Shown piece after piece: positions 41,424 through 51,955 of a stretch of 64,000 bases of DNA. A program made the position numbers and the translations under genes. The stretch comes from Rhynchopus sp. YZ270_cl-10 (Eukaryota > Euglenozoa > Diplonemea > Diplonemida > Diplonemidae). The notes under the pieces are model-generated. The model was not told the origin of the DNA. It was given only the letters and a program-made list of their open reading frames with translations, and searched no databases. The DNA is taken from assembly GCA_964035575.1 (NCBI GenBank), contig OZ037884.1:1054001-1118000 (forward strand), read 5' to 3'. The first letter of the stretch is position 1. Each line of letters starts with the position of its first letter.

Positions 41424-42420
41424 ATGTCTGACGTGAAGGATGTATGCAAAACACCCCCCCTCCCCAATTATGCCCCGCTCCCAGACCTAGAGTCTTCGTT
41501 TTAAGTAATGCACCCTTTTCCTTTGACGTGGCGTCTACAAAACTTAGAAAAACAATACCCACCCACAAACAAGAAATAGCAAAAAATGCTACTGCTTCTT
41601 CATTTTTTCTCAAAGAACCTGCAGAATAAACAAAATGTTGATCTTCACCACCCTCTTTTTTTCACGCTACAGGGACAGGTTGTGACAGCAGAGGCTGAGA
41701 AGGACAACGAGCTGGTGGCGGACGAGGAGCTCAACGCCGAGGATGAGTCGGCCCCGAAGCTCCAGGACAAGGAGACGAAGTCCGGTGAGGAGGATGAGAC
41801 AACGGTGCTGAGCAGCAGATGCAAGGCGTACCGGTTCGATGAGGGTGAGAACGAGTGGAAGGAGAGAGGGCTTGGCGACCTCAAGCTGCTCAAGCACAAG
41901 GAGACCGGAGTGGTATGAGCATGCGTTCATTGTGTTATCTTCTCTGCATCATTGAGAGAAGTTTAGCCAAAAAAAAGACCCCACAACAAATCCCTTCTAA
42001 AAATAATTCATCTAACAGTGCCGTATGATCCTCCGTCGTGACCAGATCCTGAAGATCGCCATCTGCGTGAACCTGTGCGAATGTGGTCCTCTGACTGTCG
42101 GAGTCACCGCCGGAGAGAAGGGCTGGGTGTTCACCGGCATGGACTACAGCGAAGACGAGGAGGCGACCCGCGAAACGTTCTGCATCAAGGTATTGTATTG
42201 TCACTTCAACACAACGTTTTTTGCCGAAGGATAAATTACAATGCATCCAAACGCACCATTTTACCTTTTTTGGTCTGGCAAAAAAAGTTCCGTTATTCAT
42301 CGTTTTGTTAATTACTCAAAACTAACCTCACATTTTACACTACAGTTCACCTCGAAAGAAAATTGCCTTGAGTTCCAGAAGCAATTCGAGGAGTTGGGTG
42401 GACCCAAGAAGACCGCTTAA
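41424..42420 (+). CDS. RANBP1: Ran-binding protein 1 (RanBD1 domain), four exons
   Basis: Exons 41424-41441, 41673-41912, 42019-42189 and 42346-42420, giving 167 residues; introns of 231, 106 and 156 bases, all phase 0, donors GTATGC, GTATGA and GTATTG, acceptors TACAG, AACAG and TACAG. After an acidic N-terminus, residues about 48-160 form the Ran-binding domain: RCKAYRF, the hallmark [17 protein letters not shown], then [30 protein letters not shown] and a C-terminal helix [11 protein letters not shown]. RanBP1 binds Ran-GTP and, with RanGAP, promotes GTP hydrolysis in the cytoplasm to release export cargo. The domain is somewhat short in the central loop relative to the animal protein. The first exon encodes only MSDVKD. 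Gene order does not suggest co-function with the neighbours except a loose RNA/transport theme. Confidence 0.92.
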
Positions 42421-42999
42421 GACAATAGTGAAAATACTTTCACTGTAGCAGCACGAGAGGAAAACAAAGGCGCGAGATGGAGAAAAGGGGGGGGGGGGGG
42501 GGGAGGGACGATGTTCTTTGTCCTCCTTCATCTGAGCATTTCTAAGATGTGGATGCACGTCATGCATTTTTATCTTACAACTTTTCTTATTTTTTTTTAA
42601 CCCCCCAAAAAAACAAAACCTTTCAGAAATTTTCAAAACAAAAAAAGCATCAGCCAAGGAGGAAAAGAAGATTTTTTTTTTTTTTTTTTGAGTTTCATTT
42701 TTTCGATTTTATTTTTGCCGGAGGAGAGAAGATTTTTTTTTTTGTTGACAGCATTGCAGGCTGACGTAAAGGAGGTTTTGTAAAAAGGAAAATACACCAT
42801 TTCTCTTTGCGTCGTCACTAGGTGTGCTCGGTTGACATGGGTTCAGTATTTTATTATTTTTTTTTTTGCAATCGGGGGAAAAAAACACACACGGGATAGT
42901 CTAATCCCGGAGTGAGGGTATTTTTCATTTTTCATTTTCATTTTTTTTTTTATTCTCCTGTCAAAAAAAATAGAAGGGGGGGGTATTTTTTAAGGTGAC

Positions 43000-43057
43000 T
43001 TTAAGGTGACTAAGCACGAGAGGCTTAGGATCATCTTATAAACTTTTCTTTTTTTAT
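43000..43057 (+). repeat. GGTGACT-GAGGCTTAGG motif
   Basis: Nearly identical to 36129-36178: GTGACTAAGCACGAGAGG, CTTAGGATCATCTTATAAAC, TTTTC and T tract, then ATCAG. It lies 250 bases before the cyclase start. Confidence 0.75.
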
Positions 43058-43071
43058 CAGATGCAAACCGC

Positions 43072-43165
43072 AAAATGGATGGGTTGGGGTGTCCACCCCA
43101 TACAGCCGGGTCATACCAAGGTACCCTATTCACGAGAGGACTGTGTTTCAACTCTACTTTTTCCA
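43072..43165 (+). repeat. GGACTGCATGGTTGGGGTCC family, copy 3
   Basis: AAATGGATGGGTTGGGGTGTC, CCAAGGTACCCTATTCACG, AGAGGACTGTGTTTCAACTC, lying just before the cyclase gene and just after a GAGGCTTAGG motif. Confidence 0.75.
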
Positions 43166-43313
43166 CTTTAAAATTGTATTTTTTGTTTTACGGTTATTCA
43201 ACACTAATTTTCACACCTCCCAGACCAAAAACCATTTTTTTTTTTAAACTTTTGTGAGCTATTGGAGAAAACACATGGTAAACTTGAGGGGGTGCCTACA
43301 CAATGTCACTTCG

Positions 43314-45290
43314 ATGGGAGGAACGCTGGAGGGCCGCGAACACCGGGAGCGTGAAATTCTTTTGGGCGTGACTGGGGTGATAGCGGCGTATCTGTGCTAT
43401 GCGGTGCCGGAGGGGTTAGTACGCCAGGACACCATGCTCATTACTGTCGCACAGACGTTAGCACTGCTGCCAAATGCTGTTATTATGTACCGCATTTTGC
43501 TGTGGAAAGATATCCCCAAGATGTTGATCCTGCTCTCCGGGTTTTCGTGTACACTCTGTATCATTTGCGCCGACCTATTCGCCCGCGGGGTAGGGAACAT
43601 CAACTGGCCCCTTTTTGTTGTTGTCGCAGACTTCTTTCTTGTGATGAGGGTGGACAACGTTTATACTATTACGGTGGTCTTGCTGATGGTCGCCTGGCTT
43701 CTCATTGCTATGATCGAATCTGCGACCAGAATGGGGATCTATGACATCCCCGGCACTGCCTCTCAAAAGCTCCGAAGAGAACATTGGGAGCAACTCACCG
43801 ACTGCGACACACTTCCCTGCACTGCATCGGTCCGATATGTGTATACTACAGGCTTGACCTCGGTGATTCTGTTTGTTGCTGATTTTGCGACAACCCGGGG
43901 TTTTGCGAATCAAGTTATAAAGGAACGTGCCGCAATGGAGATAACGATTCGGACGGTTCAAGAGATTGCAGTGCTGTTGTCGGAGTATGACATTGATGCT
44001 GTCGCGGAGAAGCTAAAACATTGCGAACTTCCAGAGCAAATGCATGCGACCCTGGCGCAGATGGAGGAGAACCTACGCAGATACAAACCCTACCTGCCGA
44101 TAGCGCTGTTCGACGCATTTCACGATTCGGGACAAAATGGGTCCGTTTCCGCACCTCCTGGTGTCGTGGCGGAATATGCTACCATCGTTTTTACCGACAT
44201 CCGAGCCTCAACTTTCATATGGGAAAACGAACCTACCGGCATGCGTATCGCACTCCGTATACACAACGCGGTGCTCCGCGCAGCCATCGCAGTGTTTCAC
44301 GGCTACGAAGTCAAAACAATAGGTGACGCCTTCATGGTCGCCTTCAACTCCACCTCCGCAGGCGTCGCGTTTGGCCTCCGTACACTTGAAGATCTCTTTC
44401 GCGCTGAATGGCCAAGCTCTATCCTTGGTCTCCCCATCTGCGCTCCCGTTGACGCATTGTGGTCCGGCCTTAACGTACGCATTGGAGTAAATTCTGGACC
44501 AATCACAACAGAACAAAACGTTTTAACCGGAAGAACCGATTATTTTGGGCACACCGTAAACGTAGCAGCAAGGCTAGAGAGTAGTTGTACCCCTGGTGCA
44601 GTGGCGATACCTTATGCACTGTGGGTGGAAGACTGCCATGATGTAGATGCTGTTGCCGGCAAGGCGCAGACTGCGCATCTGAGAGGAGTGTCGGACCACA
44701 TTGTGGTGTGCAGTCTGTGGCCGCCTTCTCTCTCTCGTCGCGCGCAGCACCCTCTCCTCGAACCTCCTGGCTGCGCCGTCTCCCCGCTCCGAAGCGTAGG
44801 CAGAATGGTGAAGCCTGAGTTCACCCCGGTCCTGGCGACATTGGGGGTAGTAGAGCTGGTTGCAGAAGGGAACGATGCGTTGGTGCGACTGAGCAGTGGT
44901 CTGGGTGCGTTAACGACGTCTTTGGACCAGAGCGGTGGGAGCATGGTGTCTATTCTGGGGTGTTGTGTGTGTGTCGGGTGGAATCTGTCTCGCGCTACGC
45001 ATGCACACGTAGAATGTGGGGTGCGGTTTGCTCAGCGCATCGACCCTGCACACATTCGTGGCGCAGGTCTGGCCAGCGGCATGGTACAGCATGGCGATGT
45101 AGGCTCACGCACCCAACGCTTCCTCACCGTAGTCGGAAGCGCGGTGCACCGAAGCTGGACCCTCTGCGAGGAGTCTGTAAGCAAGGGCCAAGGCTGCCTC
45201 TATTCGCCACCAGAAGGCACTGTACTCCCTTCGGCGCTCAGTCACTTTTTTGTTCCGCTTCGAAACAGTGTGTACGAACTGATACATTAA
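43314..45290 (+). CDS. Six-TM adenylate cyclase with a degenerate second cyclase-like domain
   Basis: 658 residues from the ATG at 43314 (MGGTLEGREHRERE); an in-frame ATG at 43275 is possible. About six hydrophobic segments lie in residues 15-215 (first ILLGVTGVIAAYLCYAV). A short helix region leads to a class III catalytic domain at about 285-450: FTDIRAST with metal-binding Asp295, EVKTIGDAF with adenine-specifying Lys334 and metal-binding Asp338, DYFGHTVNVAARLES with Asp409 plus Asn416 and Arg420. All residues needed for ATP cyclisation are present. WSGLNVRIGVNSG and the block around it look like the trypanosomatid receptor cyclases. Residues about 480-655 resemble a second cyclase fold (GAGLASGMVQHGDVGS; FLTVVGSAVHRSWTLCEES) without its catalytic residues. 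It probably makes cAMP at a membrane. No intron is evident. Confidence 0.88.
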   Translation: MGGTLEGREHREREILLGVTGVIAAYLCYAVPEGLVRQDTMLITVAQTLALLPNAVIMYRILLWKDIPKMLILLSGFSCTLCIICADLFARGVGNINWPLFVVVADFFLVMRVDNVYTITVVLLMVAWLLIAMIESATRMGIYDIPGTASQKLRREHWEQLTDCDTLPCTASVRYVYTTGLTSVILFVADFATTRGFANQVIKERAAMEITIRTVQEIAVLLSEYDIDAVAEKLKHCELPEQMHATLAQMEENLRRYKPYLPIALFDAFHDSGQNGSVSAPPGVVAEYATIVFTDIRASTFIWENEPTGMRIALRIHNAVLRAAIAVFHGYEVKTIGDAFMVAFNSTSAGVAFGLRTLEDLFRAEWPSSILGLPICAPVDALWSGLNVRIGVNSGPITTEQNVLTGRTDYFGHTVNVAARLESSCTPGAVAIPYALWVEDCHDVDAVAGKAQTAHLRGVSDHIVVCSLWPPSLSRRAQHPLLEPPGCAVSPLRSVGRMVKPEFTPVLATLGVVELVAEGNDALVRLSSGLGALTTSLDQSGGSMVSILGCCVCVGWNLSRATHAHVECGVRFAQRIDPAHIRGAGLASGMVQHGDVGSRTQRFLTVVGSAVHRSWTLCEESVSKGQGCLYSPPEGTVLPSALSHFFVPLRNSVYELIH

Positions 45291-45322
45291 GGGGTTGGTA
45301 GAGGGAAATGCGAGGTGTGATA

Positions 45323-45659
45323 CAGGGCATATCCTAACTATTGGTTGGGGTGGAGGGGGGGGGGGGGGGGGGGCAAAAATCTCGAAAAGAAATAAAAAGG
45401 GGGGGAGAAGGGGGGCTTTTTTTTTAGACTATTTTTTGAGGTTTTCATCAACGAACCGTTATTTTTCCCTCTCCGTTTATAGTCTTTTGAGCAACAATCA
45501 AAGAGAAACGAGTCTCTCGATCATTTTGGATTTTTTTGGCTTTTCAATTTGGGTGATCAGATTCGTGACCCAAAAAACACAGTTTTTTTTTGGACGCAAA
45601 AAAAGGGATCGATATTTTTTCAACGGGGTGTTTAGTGTTCATCCTTAAGATATGCCCTG
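45323..45659. mobile_element. TIR element (MITE), TA TSD, just after the cyclase
   Basis: Ends CAGGGCATATC and GATATGCCCTG, flanked by TA at 45321-45322 and 45660-45661. Includes a 19-base G run. Begins 33 bases after the cyclase stop codon, so may lie in its 3' UTR. 337 bp. Confidence 0.85.
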
Positions 45660-45661
45660 TA

Positions 45662-46812
45662 TGCGAGCCATGCTTTTTTTTGTACTCAGGTAGCTACGAT
45701 GCCTGAAGGCATCGTTGTGCTAATACAGAACGTATCAGTTAAGGCTGATAAAGGCTTTTTTATTTTTTATTTTTTTTGAATAAAAATTGTCAGGATAGCT
45801 AGACCCTTAGAGATGGTGAAGAGAAGGAACGTTGCACTTTATTGGGACCTATTTTGCGTATTGTGTGCCCTTCTGAAGCAGAGTGAGGTGCGTGATTGTC
45901 TTGCTCTGCTCAAGGGTGTTTTTTTGGTCGTCTTCTTGTGTCTCCCAGTTGCGGATTCTTTCATCTCCGGTCTGTTCTCGTTTTTGTTTTTTTTTATCGC
46001 ATTTATTTAAAATAGTATCGGGCACCGTCTAGCAAGAGTGCTGGCTACAACAGGAGATGAGGGTGAACGAACTTTTTTATGTTTTTTTTTTTTTCGGAAA
46101 TATGAGTGAAAAACGGAAAACCTTAAACACCCTGTTGCAAAAAAGAAAACACCCCATGGCTTGAAGAATTGTATTACTATTTCTTGTCTATACCAACAGA
46201 ACATATTTTTCGCATTTTTTTCCTTTTTTGGCAAACAGTCAAAAATCTCAACCAAAAACTGTCAATTATTCTATCATTTACGTGCCTGCGTCCCAGAAGC
46301 GTTTGCACTATCAACTTCACTTTTATTTTTCTTCGTGATGCCACCGTGCAGTTAATACTGTATGATAGCCGGTTGATCAAGGTGACTTTATCATCTTGCC
46401 AAATTTTATTTTTTCTTTATTTTGCAAAAAAAGGGTATTGTGATGCTGTCGTGTTCCTCGCTCTCTGCCAAGACTTATTCAATCCACTGATACACAAACA
46501 CCCTTGAACAGGTTGAGGATGGAGTGGTAACTGTGCCCACCGCCATCCTCACTGATACACAAAAACCCCTTTCAATAGTCGAACACAGAGGCCGCCCAGC
46601 ATGTCGCAGGGAGAGAGGCGTGAACCTCGCCTCTCTTTTCTGATATGCAAAGCAATTGCCAACAAAAATAAAACATCAAGCCAACGTTTTGTCTCGAACA
46701 AGTAGTTCCCTCCCCAAAATTCTTATTCACTTTGTGGCCAAAACAGACTTTTGACACCTATAATTTGGCTGGACGAAACAAAAAAAAAAAACAAAAAAAC
46801 ATTTTAGTTGTC
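45662..46812. other. Intergenic, no gene seen
   Basis: Includes a hairpin GATGCCTGAAGGCATC (45699-45714) and the CGTTTGCACTATCAACTTCAC motif with T tract (46299-46330), preceded by CCTGCGTCCCAGAA as at 26243. Confidence 0.6.
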
Positions 46813-48027
46813 TGGTGTGATTCAAGGGGTACGGGGAACCCACGGGAGAACCACGGAGGAACCTCGGAGAACTGCTGGGGGGTATACTTTTTTTTTTGTT
46901 GTTCTCGGTTTCTGTCACAAGGGGAAAATGACCACAAATTTGACTGAGAGAGGTCACCACGGGTTTGTATTGGTTGAAACGTGCCAAAAATGGCATTTTC
47001 GCGCGGAAAAATAACGGCGAGGAAAAAATCCCTTGAAAAAAAATGAACCGCCCGTATGTAGTGTGTACTGTACTGTACTGTACTGTACTGTACTGTACTG
47101 TACTGTACTGTACTGTACTGTACTGTACTGTACTGTACTGTACTGTACTGTACTGTACTGTACTGTACTGTACTGTACTGTACTGTACTGTACTGTACTG
47201 TACTGTACTGTACTGTACTGTACTGTACTGTACTGTACTGTACTGTACTGTACTGTACTGTACTGTACTGTACTGTACTGTACTGTACTGTACTGTACTG
47301 TACTGTACTGTACTGTACTGTACTGTACTGTACTGTACTGTACTGTACTGTACTGTACTGTACTGTACTGTACTGTACTGTACTGTACTGTACTGTACTG
47401 TACTGTACTGTACTGTACTGTACTGTACTGTACTGTACTGTACTGTACTGTACTGTACTGTACTGTACTGTACTGTACTGTACTGTACTGTACTGTACTG
47501 TACTGTACTGTACTGTACTGTACTGTACTGTACTGTACTGTACTGTACTGTACTGTACTGTACTGTACTGTACTGTACTGTACTGTACTGTACTGTACTG
47601 TACTGTACTGTACTGTACTGTACTGTACTGTACTGTACTGTACTGTACTGTACTGTACTGTACTGTACTGTACTGTACTGTACTGTACTGTACTGTACTG
47701 TACTGTACTGTACTGTACTGTACTGTACTGTACTGTACTGTACTGTACTGTACTGTACTGTACTGTACTGTACTGTACTGTACTGTACTGTACTGTACTG
47801 TACTGTACTGTACTGTACTGTGTGTAATACGCAACTATATATGCCATGACCGCCTTGGAGGCTTTCCCAGTCTGGATGTTTGTGGCACCCGCGTGCAGGT
47901 GGTGGTCTCGAAGCCCCCCGGGTGGCGAAAACCGAAAACAACAAAAAAAAAGTATACCCCCCTTACCGGAGTACCTACGGAAGAACCACGGAAGAACCTC
48001 GGAGAATCGGTTTGGGTGGTCACACCA
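46813..48027. mobile_element. Inverted-ended element holding a 761-bp satellite
   Basis: Left end TGGTGTGATTCAAGGGG and right end CCTTTGGGTGG-type mirrored end GGGTGGTCACACCA; inside each end GAACCACGGA and GGGGGGTATAC with a T run occur in mirrored order. The centre is a pentamer array. No clear target-site duplication. Confidence 0.7.
47064..47824 (+). repeat. Pentamer satellite (ACTGT)n, about 152 units
   Basis: Longest array in the window, perfect. Open in all frames without meaning. Confidence 0.98.
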
Positions 48028-48643
48028 ATGTCTTATGAAGAGATTTGGTCGGCAGGTTAACTACCGTAATCGGGTTGTAATGTGTTGTAACGTAAAAATG
48101 TTGGAAGGCTAAAAAAGCCCCCAGCGTTCCAGCATTTTTGCGATTCCGGTATATTTTTTTTTTCTCAACTGAGATGCGTTTTTAACACGTTTCAGCTACA
48201 TTTTTTTTTTTTGTTTGAACAAGATAAAACAATAAGATCGCATTTCTTTTATCCCTAGTTTCGACAGCGAAACGTTTCCCGTGTATTGCATTGAATTAAA
48301 CAATATGACAAACAGGTGCAGGGTGGTTCCGTGCATAATACTATCATAGAACCCGGCATTTTGTGTGTCTCCCAAAAAAACCAAAAGCGTTGTGTGTGAA
48401 GTTTTGAAGGAAAAATAAAATTGGTTTAGTTCATCACAGCACATCTCTACCAGCAGTGCCCTGCCAAAGGACGTTGTCAGATTTTGCAAGGGGGAGGCTG
48501 GGAGCACCCATCAGTGGCCCCTTTCCCCCGGCTCAACCCTCAGGAGTTTCTTCTTGTTTTGTACATTCTTTTTTAGATGTGTATGCGCGTGAGGCATATT
48601 TGTCTGCAACCTTTTTTCAAAAGCTTTTTTACCATTCCTTTTC
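48028..48643. other. Intergenic, no gene seen
   Basis: T-rich; a dispersed motif copy GATGTGTATGCGCGTGAGGC lies at 48575, followed by a pyrimidine tract, just before the TIR element. Confidence 0.6.
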
Positions 48644-48650
48644 GAGAACG

Positions 48651-49568
48651 CAGGGTCCTAGCCCAGTAGAACGGAAAAGGTGGCCCACCTTTTCCGTTGT
48701 TTTTTTTTTTTTTTTTGGGTTTTTTTTACACGGTGCAAAAAACCGGTTGGCCAAGGAGGTCCTCAGTGTCGTCAGCCAGTCCCCTTTGCTGTTAAAAACA
48801 GCGACTTGGCGTGGTCAATTTTTCCGCGCGAACAGGGATTACGCTCCACGTGTGGAACGTATGGAAATCCATACGTGAATTGTTTTTGAAAAGGTGGAAT
48901 CCATACGTGTCCATACGTGTCCATACGTAGGTAATTTGGGTTTTGGATTGGGGCTGGGTGGGGTAGGTGAGGAGTGGGGCTCCGCCCCCACCTCTCACCT
49001 ACCCCCTACAGAATTCTATATGTAGGAGACAATTTTCTATTTTACCGGAAAAGGAGCATGCAGCATGGCGAAAGAAATAAGTAGCGTACCGTGCGCCTGC
49101 GGCGCTAGATTGCAATACACCCTTCCCATGACATAATAGGCAATTTTAAGCGCAATTTTTAGAAATGTTGCGTACCGTGGCTTCGCCAGAAACTTTCGTT
49201 TTAGCAAAATATGGAAGTAAAGTTTACGGAACTGGACCATAGTTACCAACGAAAGTGCCATTTTATGTCAAGATTTTTTAAAAATGTTGCGTACCGTGGC
49301 TTCGCCAGGAACATTTGGATACCATGACTGATGATTTCTCCAGTTCTTCGAACTTTCACAACCCTTCTCAACCAACTTTGCCAGGGAGAGCGCGCGCGAA
49401 GCGCGCGCGGTTTTTAATTGTTTTTGCTTAGAATTGTACGTGTTGAAAATCCATACGTACTTTTTTTATTTTTGGGGGAGCTGCGTAATCCCTGCGCGCG
49501 AAGCGCAGAAAAATTTTTTTGAGCCACCTTTTCCGTTTCTTTTTTTTTTCTTCTGAGCTAGAACCCTG
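48651..49568. mobile_element. Unsplit copy of the 5563-8767 TIR element, reverse orientation
   Basis: Starts CAGGGTCCTAGCCCAG and ends CTGAGCTAGAACCCTG, flanked by GAGAACG at 48644-48650 and 49569-49575. Aligns in reverse to 5563-5607, 7098-7420 and 8212-8767. Contains GCGCGCGCGAAGCGCGCG palindrome and two CCACGGTACGCAACATTT-type blocks. Provides the empty sites that date the nest. Confidence 0.94.
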
Positions 49569-49575
49569 GAGAACG

Positions 49576-50100
49576 GAGTATCTTTTTTTTTTTTTTCAGC
49601 ACGGTGCGGTCTGTCGTGCTTGGAGTGTGTAAATAACGGACTTACCCCCTGAGTCCGACAGTCGGACTCAGGGGTCCGACAGACGGACTCTGGAGTCCGT
49701 CTGTCGGACTCTGGGGTCCGACTGTCGGACTCTGGGGTCCGACAGTCGGACCCAAAAAAAAAAAATTTTTTTTTTTTGGGCCGAAAAAAAATCGCCTTGT
49801 ATAGCCACTACAGTACACATGGTATAACCAAAATAGCCGTATTTTGGCTGAAAATTTGACTTGAAAATTTTTTTCATTGTTTGGTCAATCTGAGGTTTTC
49901 TTTGGATTTTTTGGGCCCTACCTACTACACCCAATTTTTGGGGGATTTTTTTTTTCTTGGTCAAAAAATAGCGCTTGTTGCCTACTACTGGGTATAGGCT
50001 TGTTCAGAGGTGTGTATTTGGTGTACCCAGACATGGTCAAAACACATGAATTTTGCGTTTTTTTGCATTTTTAGGTTCTCGACCAACCAGGGGGCGACCT
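49576..50100. other. Intergenic, no gene seen
   Basis: The GTCCGAC array is followed by a block (49840-49920) that matches 61062-61140 in reverse (GGTCAATCTGAGGTTTTC), then a heptamer satellite. Confidence 0.6.
49640..49752. repeat. GTCCGAC palindromic array, copy 1
   Basis: Alternating GTCCGACAGTCGGACTC and GAGTCCGTCTGTCGGACTC units; each unit is itself a palindrome. A second array lies at 54340-54482. Confidence 0.9.
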
Positions 50101-50463
50101 GGGTACTGGGTACTGGGTACTGGGTACTGGGTACTGGGTACTGGGTACTGGGTACTGGGTACTGGGTACTGGGTACTGGGTACTGGGTACTGGGTACTGG
50201 GTACTGGGTACTGGGTACTGGGTACTGGGTACTGGGTACTGGGTACTGGGTACTGGGTACTGGGTACTGGGTACTGGGTACTGGGTACTGGGTACTGGGT
50301 ACTGGGTACTGGGTACTGGGTACTGGGTACTGGGTACTGGGTACTGGGTACTGGGTACTGGGTGCTGGGTACTGGGTACTGGGTACTGGGTACTGGGTAC
50401 TGGGTACTGGGTACTGGGTACTGGGTACTGGGTACTGGGTACTGGGTACTGGGTACTGGGTAC
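50101..50463 (+). repeat. Heptamer satellite (GTACTGG)n, about 52 units
   Basis: Perfect except for one A to G change near 50364 (GGTGCTGGG). Confidence 0.98.
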
Positions 50464-50591
50464 CAAGAGAAGGCAGCTTGACAGCAGCGAAGGCGGAGGC
50501 TACGGGGAAGACAAGGTATGTAAATGTTTAACTTTCAGTTACTTGTGTAGATGCAAACAACACACCCAGTGGTTTGCAGCATTTTATTTTC

Positions 50592-50635
50592 TTGTGTGCT
50601 TTCTCTTCTTTGAATCGAAAGTATGTGAACCTTAT
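50592..50635 (+). repeat. GAAAGT hairpin motif, copy 6
   Basis: TTGTGTGCTTTCTCTTCTTTG then AATCGAAAGTATGTGAACC (stem GCTTTC with GAAAGT, one G-T pair). Confidence 0.65.
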
Positions 50636-50888
50636 TACATCATGATACAATGCAACGAGGCCGAAACAGCCTCACTAAGGCCTCTGAAAATAAATGTTCA
50701 GACTTGGCACTTACTTATGTTTAGGTGCGCCTCAACCACACGCTTGAATATATTTAATTTGCCACACCTCAGATAGATTTTCCAGATATGCCTATGTTCA
50801 GGTGTTCCAGGCCTCGTCACAAATAGACAAAAAAACAAAAGCCAAAACAACAGAGAGAGAGCCAACAATTTTTTATCTCACTTGTGTA

Positions 50889-51162
50889 ATAATGTTTAGC
50901 CGCGTTTTCGAAATTCCTTCCTGGAGATTACACAAAATACAGTAGACATTATCTCCGCACACAAAGAACAAAACAAAACCCATGCCGAGAGTAGGCGCAA
51001 AAGCAATGTGGAGGAGATCTGCGCATGCAACCAAAAGGGTTGCAGTCATAGGACTTCGAGGAACTGTTCACCATACCCAACCTTGACGCCCCGTACTAGG
51101 TGGTCATACATCATTTGTCAAATATACTGTAGGAATTTCGAAAACGCAACACAACATTATTG
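50889..51162. mobile_element. Inverted-ended element of 274 bp
   Basis: AATAATGTT...GCGTTTTCGAAATTCCT at the left is mirrored by AGGAATTTCGAAAACGC...AACATTATT at the right (26 of 31 outer bases). TACAGTAGA and TACTGTAGG lie just inside. No gene. Confidence 0.75.
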
Positions 51163-51164
51163 CC

Positions 51165-51375
51165 CGTGAGATAATAACTATTTATTCGAGTGAAATAAGA
51201 ACTATTTTATTTCACGCGCCACTGAAAAGGTGCCCGAGTGCGTTATTTCCCGAGCGAAGCGAGGGGAATAAGAGTGAGAGAGTCACGAGGGTGCCTTTTT
51301 AGTGGCAAGTGCAAGAAAATGTTCTTATTTCACTCAATATGTAATTTTATTCCACAAGTGAAAAACGTATTTCAC
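51165..51375 (+). repeat. ATTTCAC-rich dispersed repeat, copy 1
   Basis: GAGTGAAATAAGAACTATTTT, then CCCGAGCGAAGCGAGGGGAA and GTGCCTTTTTAGTGGC; matches 60842-61030 in reverse. It lies directly before the crypton-like fragment. Confidence 0.88.
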
Positions 51376-51427
51376 CCCTCACACCACCACACTTCAAATT
51401 ACAGATTATTTATTGCCTCTTACACAC

Positions 51428-51655
51428 ATGCCTAAACCCACGCGCAAGTTTGCGGAGATGGAGGATGTATATGACAACTTGTTCGACGACATGAACAGTG
51501 GTGTGCAGTACAGGAAAACATGGGACGATTTCCTCCGTTTCAACAGACTTTCAGGAGCGAACGAGCCCAGGGAAGAACACGTCGTGTCCTTCAGATCACT
51601 CCGTGATCTTTTATTTCACTCCCCCACCCAATCCTTCACGATTTGCGTGAAATAA
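51428..51655 (+). pseudogene. Fragment resembling the N-terminus of a tyrosine recombinase (crypton-like)
   Basis: 75 codons from MPKPTRKF. The segment VQYRKTWDDFLRFNRLSG followed by an E-x-H-V-x-x-F motif resembles the SAM-like DNA-binding segment (Y..xW..F..F....PxEEH...F) of crypton and phage-type integrases. The frame runs into an ATTTCAC-rich dispersed repeat at about 51610 and ends, with no catalytic Arg/His/Tyr region downstream. A related fragment lies on the other strand at 52145-52303. Assignment rests on pattern only. Confidence 0.35.
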
Positions 51656-51955
51656 AACGAATCTTATTTCACTCACTTTTTCACCTGTTTACGTTTTTCA
51701 CGCGTGGTATAAAATTACGTATCGAAAACTAAAGTGAACATTATTTAACTGATGGGTGATTCACAAACTGGAATACGTGATACCCACTCGCTATCGCTCG
51801 TGACATCACTTTTATGATTACACTCACTTCACTCATGAAATCAAAATGCTGAACTCCACTCGCTTCGTGAAGTTGAGCCCCAGTTTGAGTCACCCACCAC
51901 CTCGTGAAATAATGTTCACTTTATTTCATGAGATAATAATTATCTAACTCAGTGA

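Larger units (their letters stand above)
42421..43313. other. Intergenic between RanBP1 and the cyclase
   Basis: An 18-base G run (near 42486), T-rich DNA, a GAGGCTTAGG motif and a 100-bp repeat copy. A T tract ending AAACTTTTGTGAG at 43257 is the best acceptor candidate for the cyclase. Confidence 0.55.
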
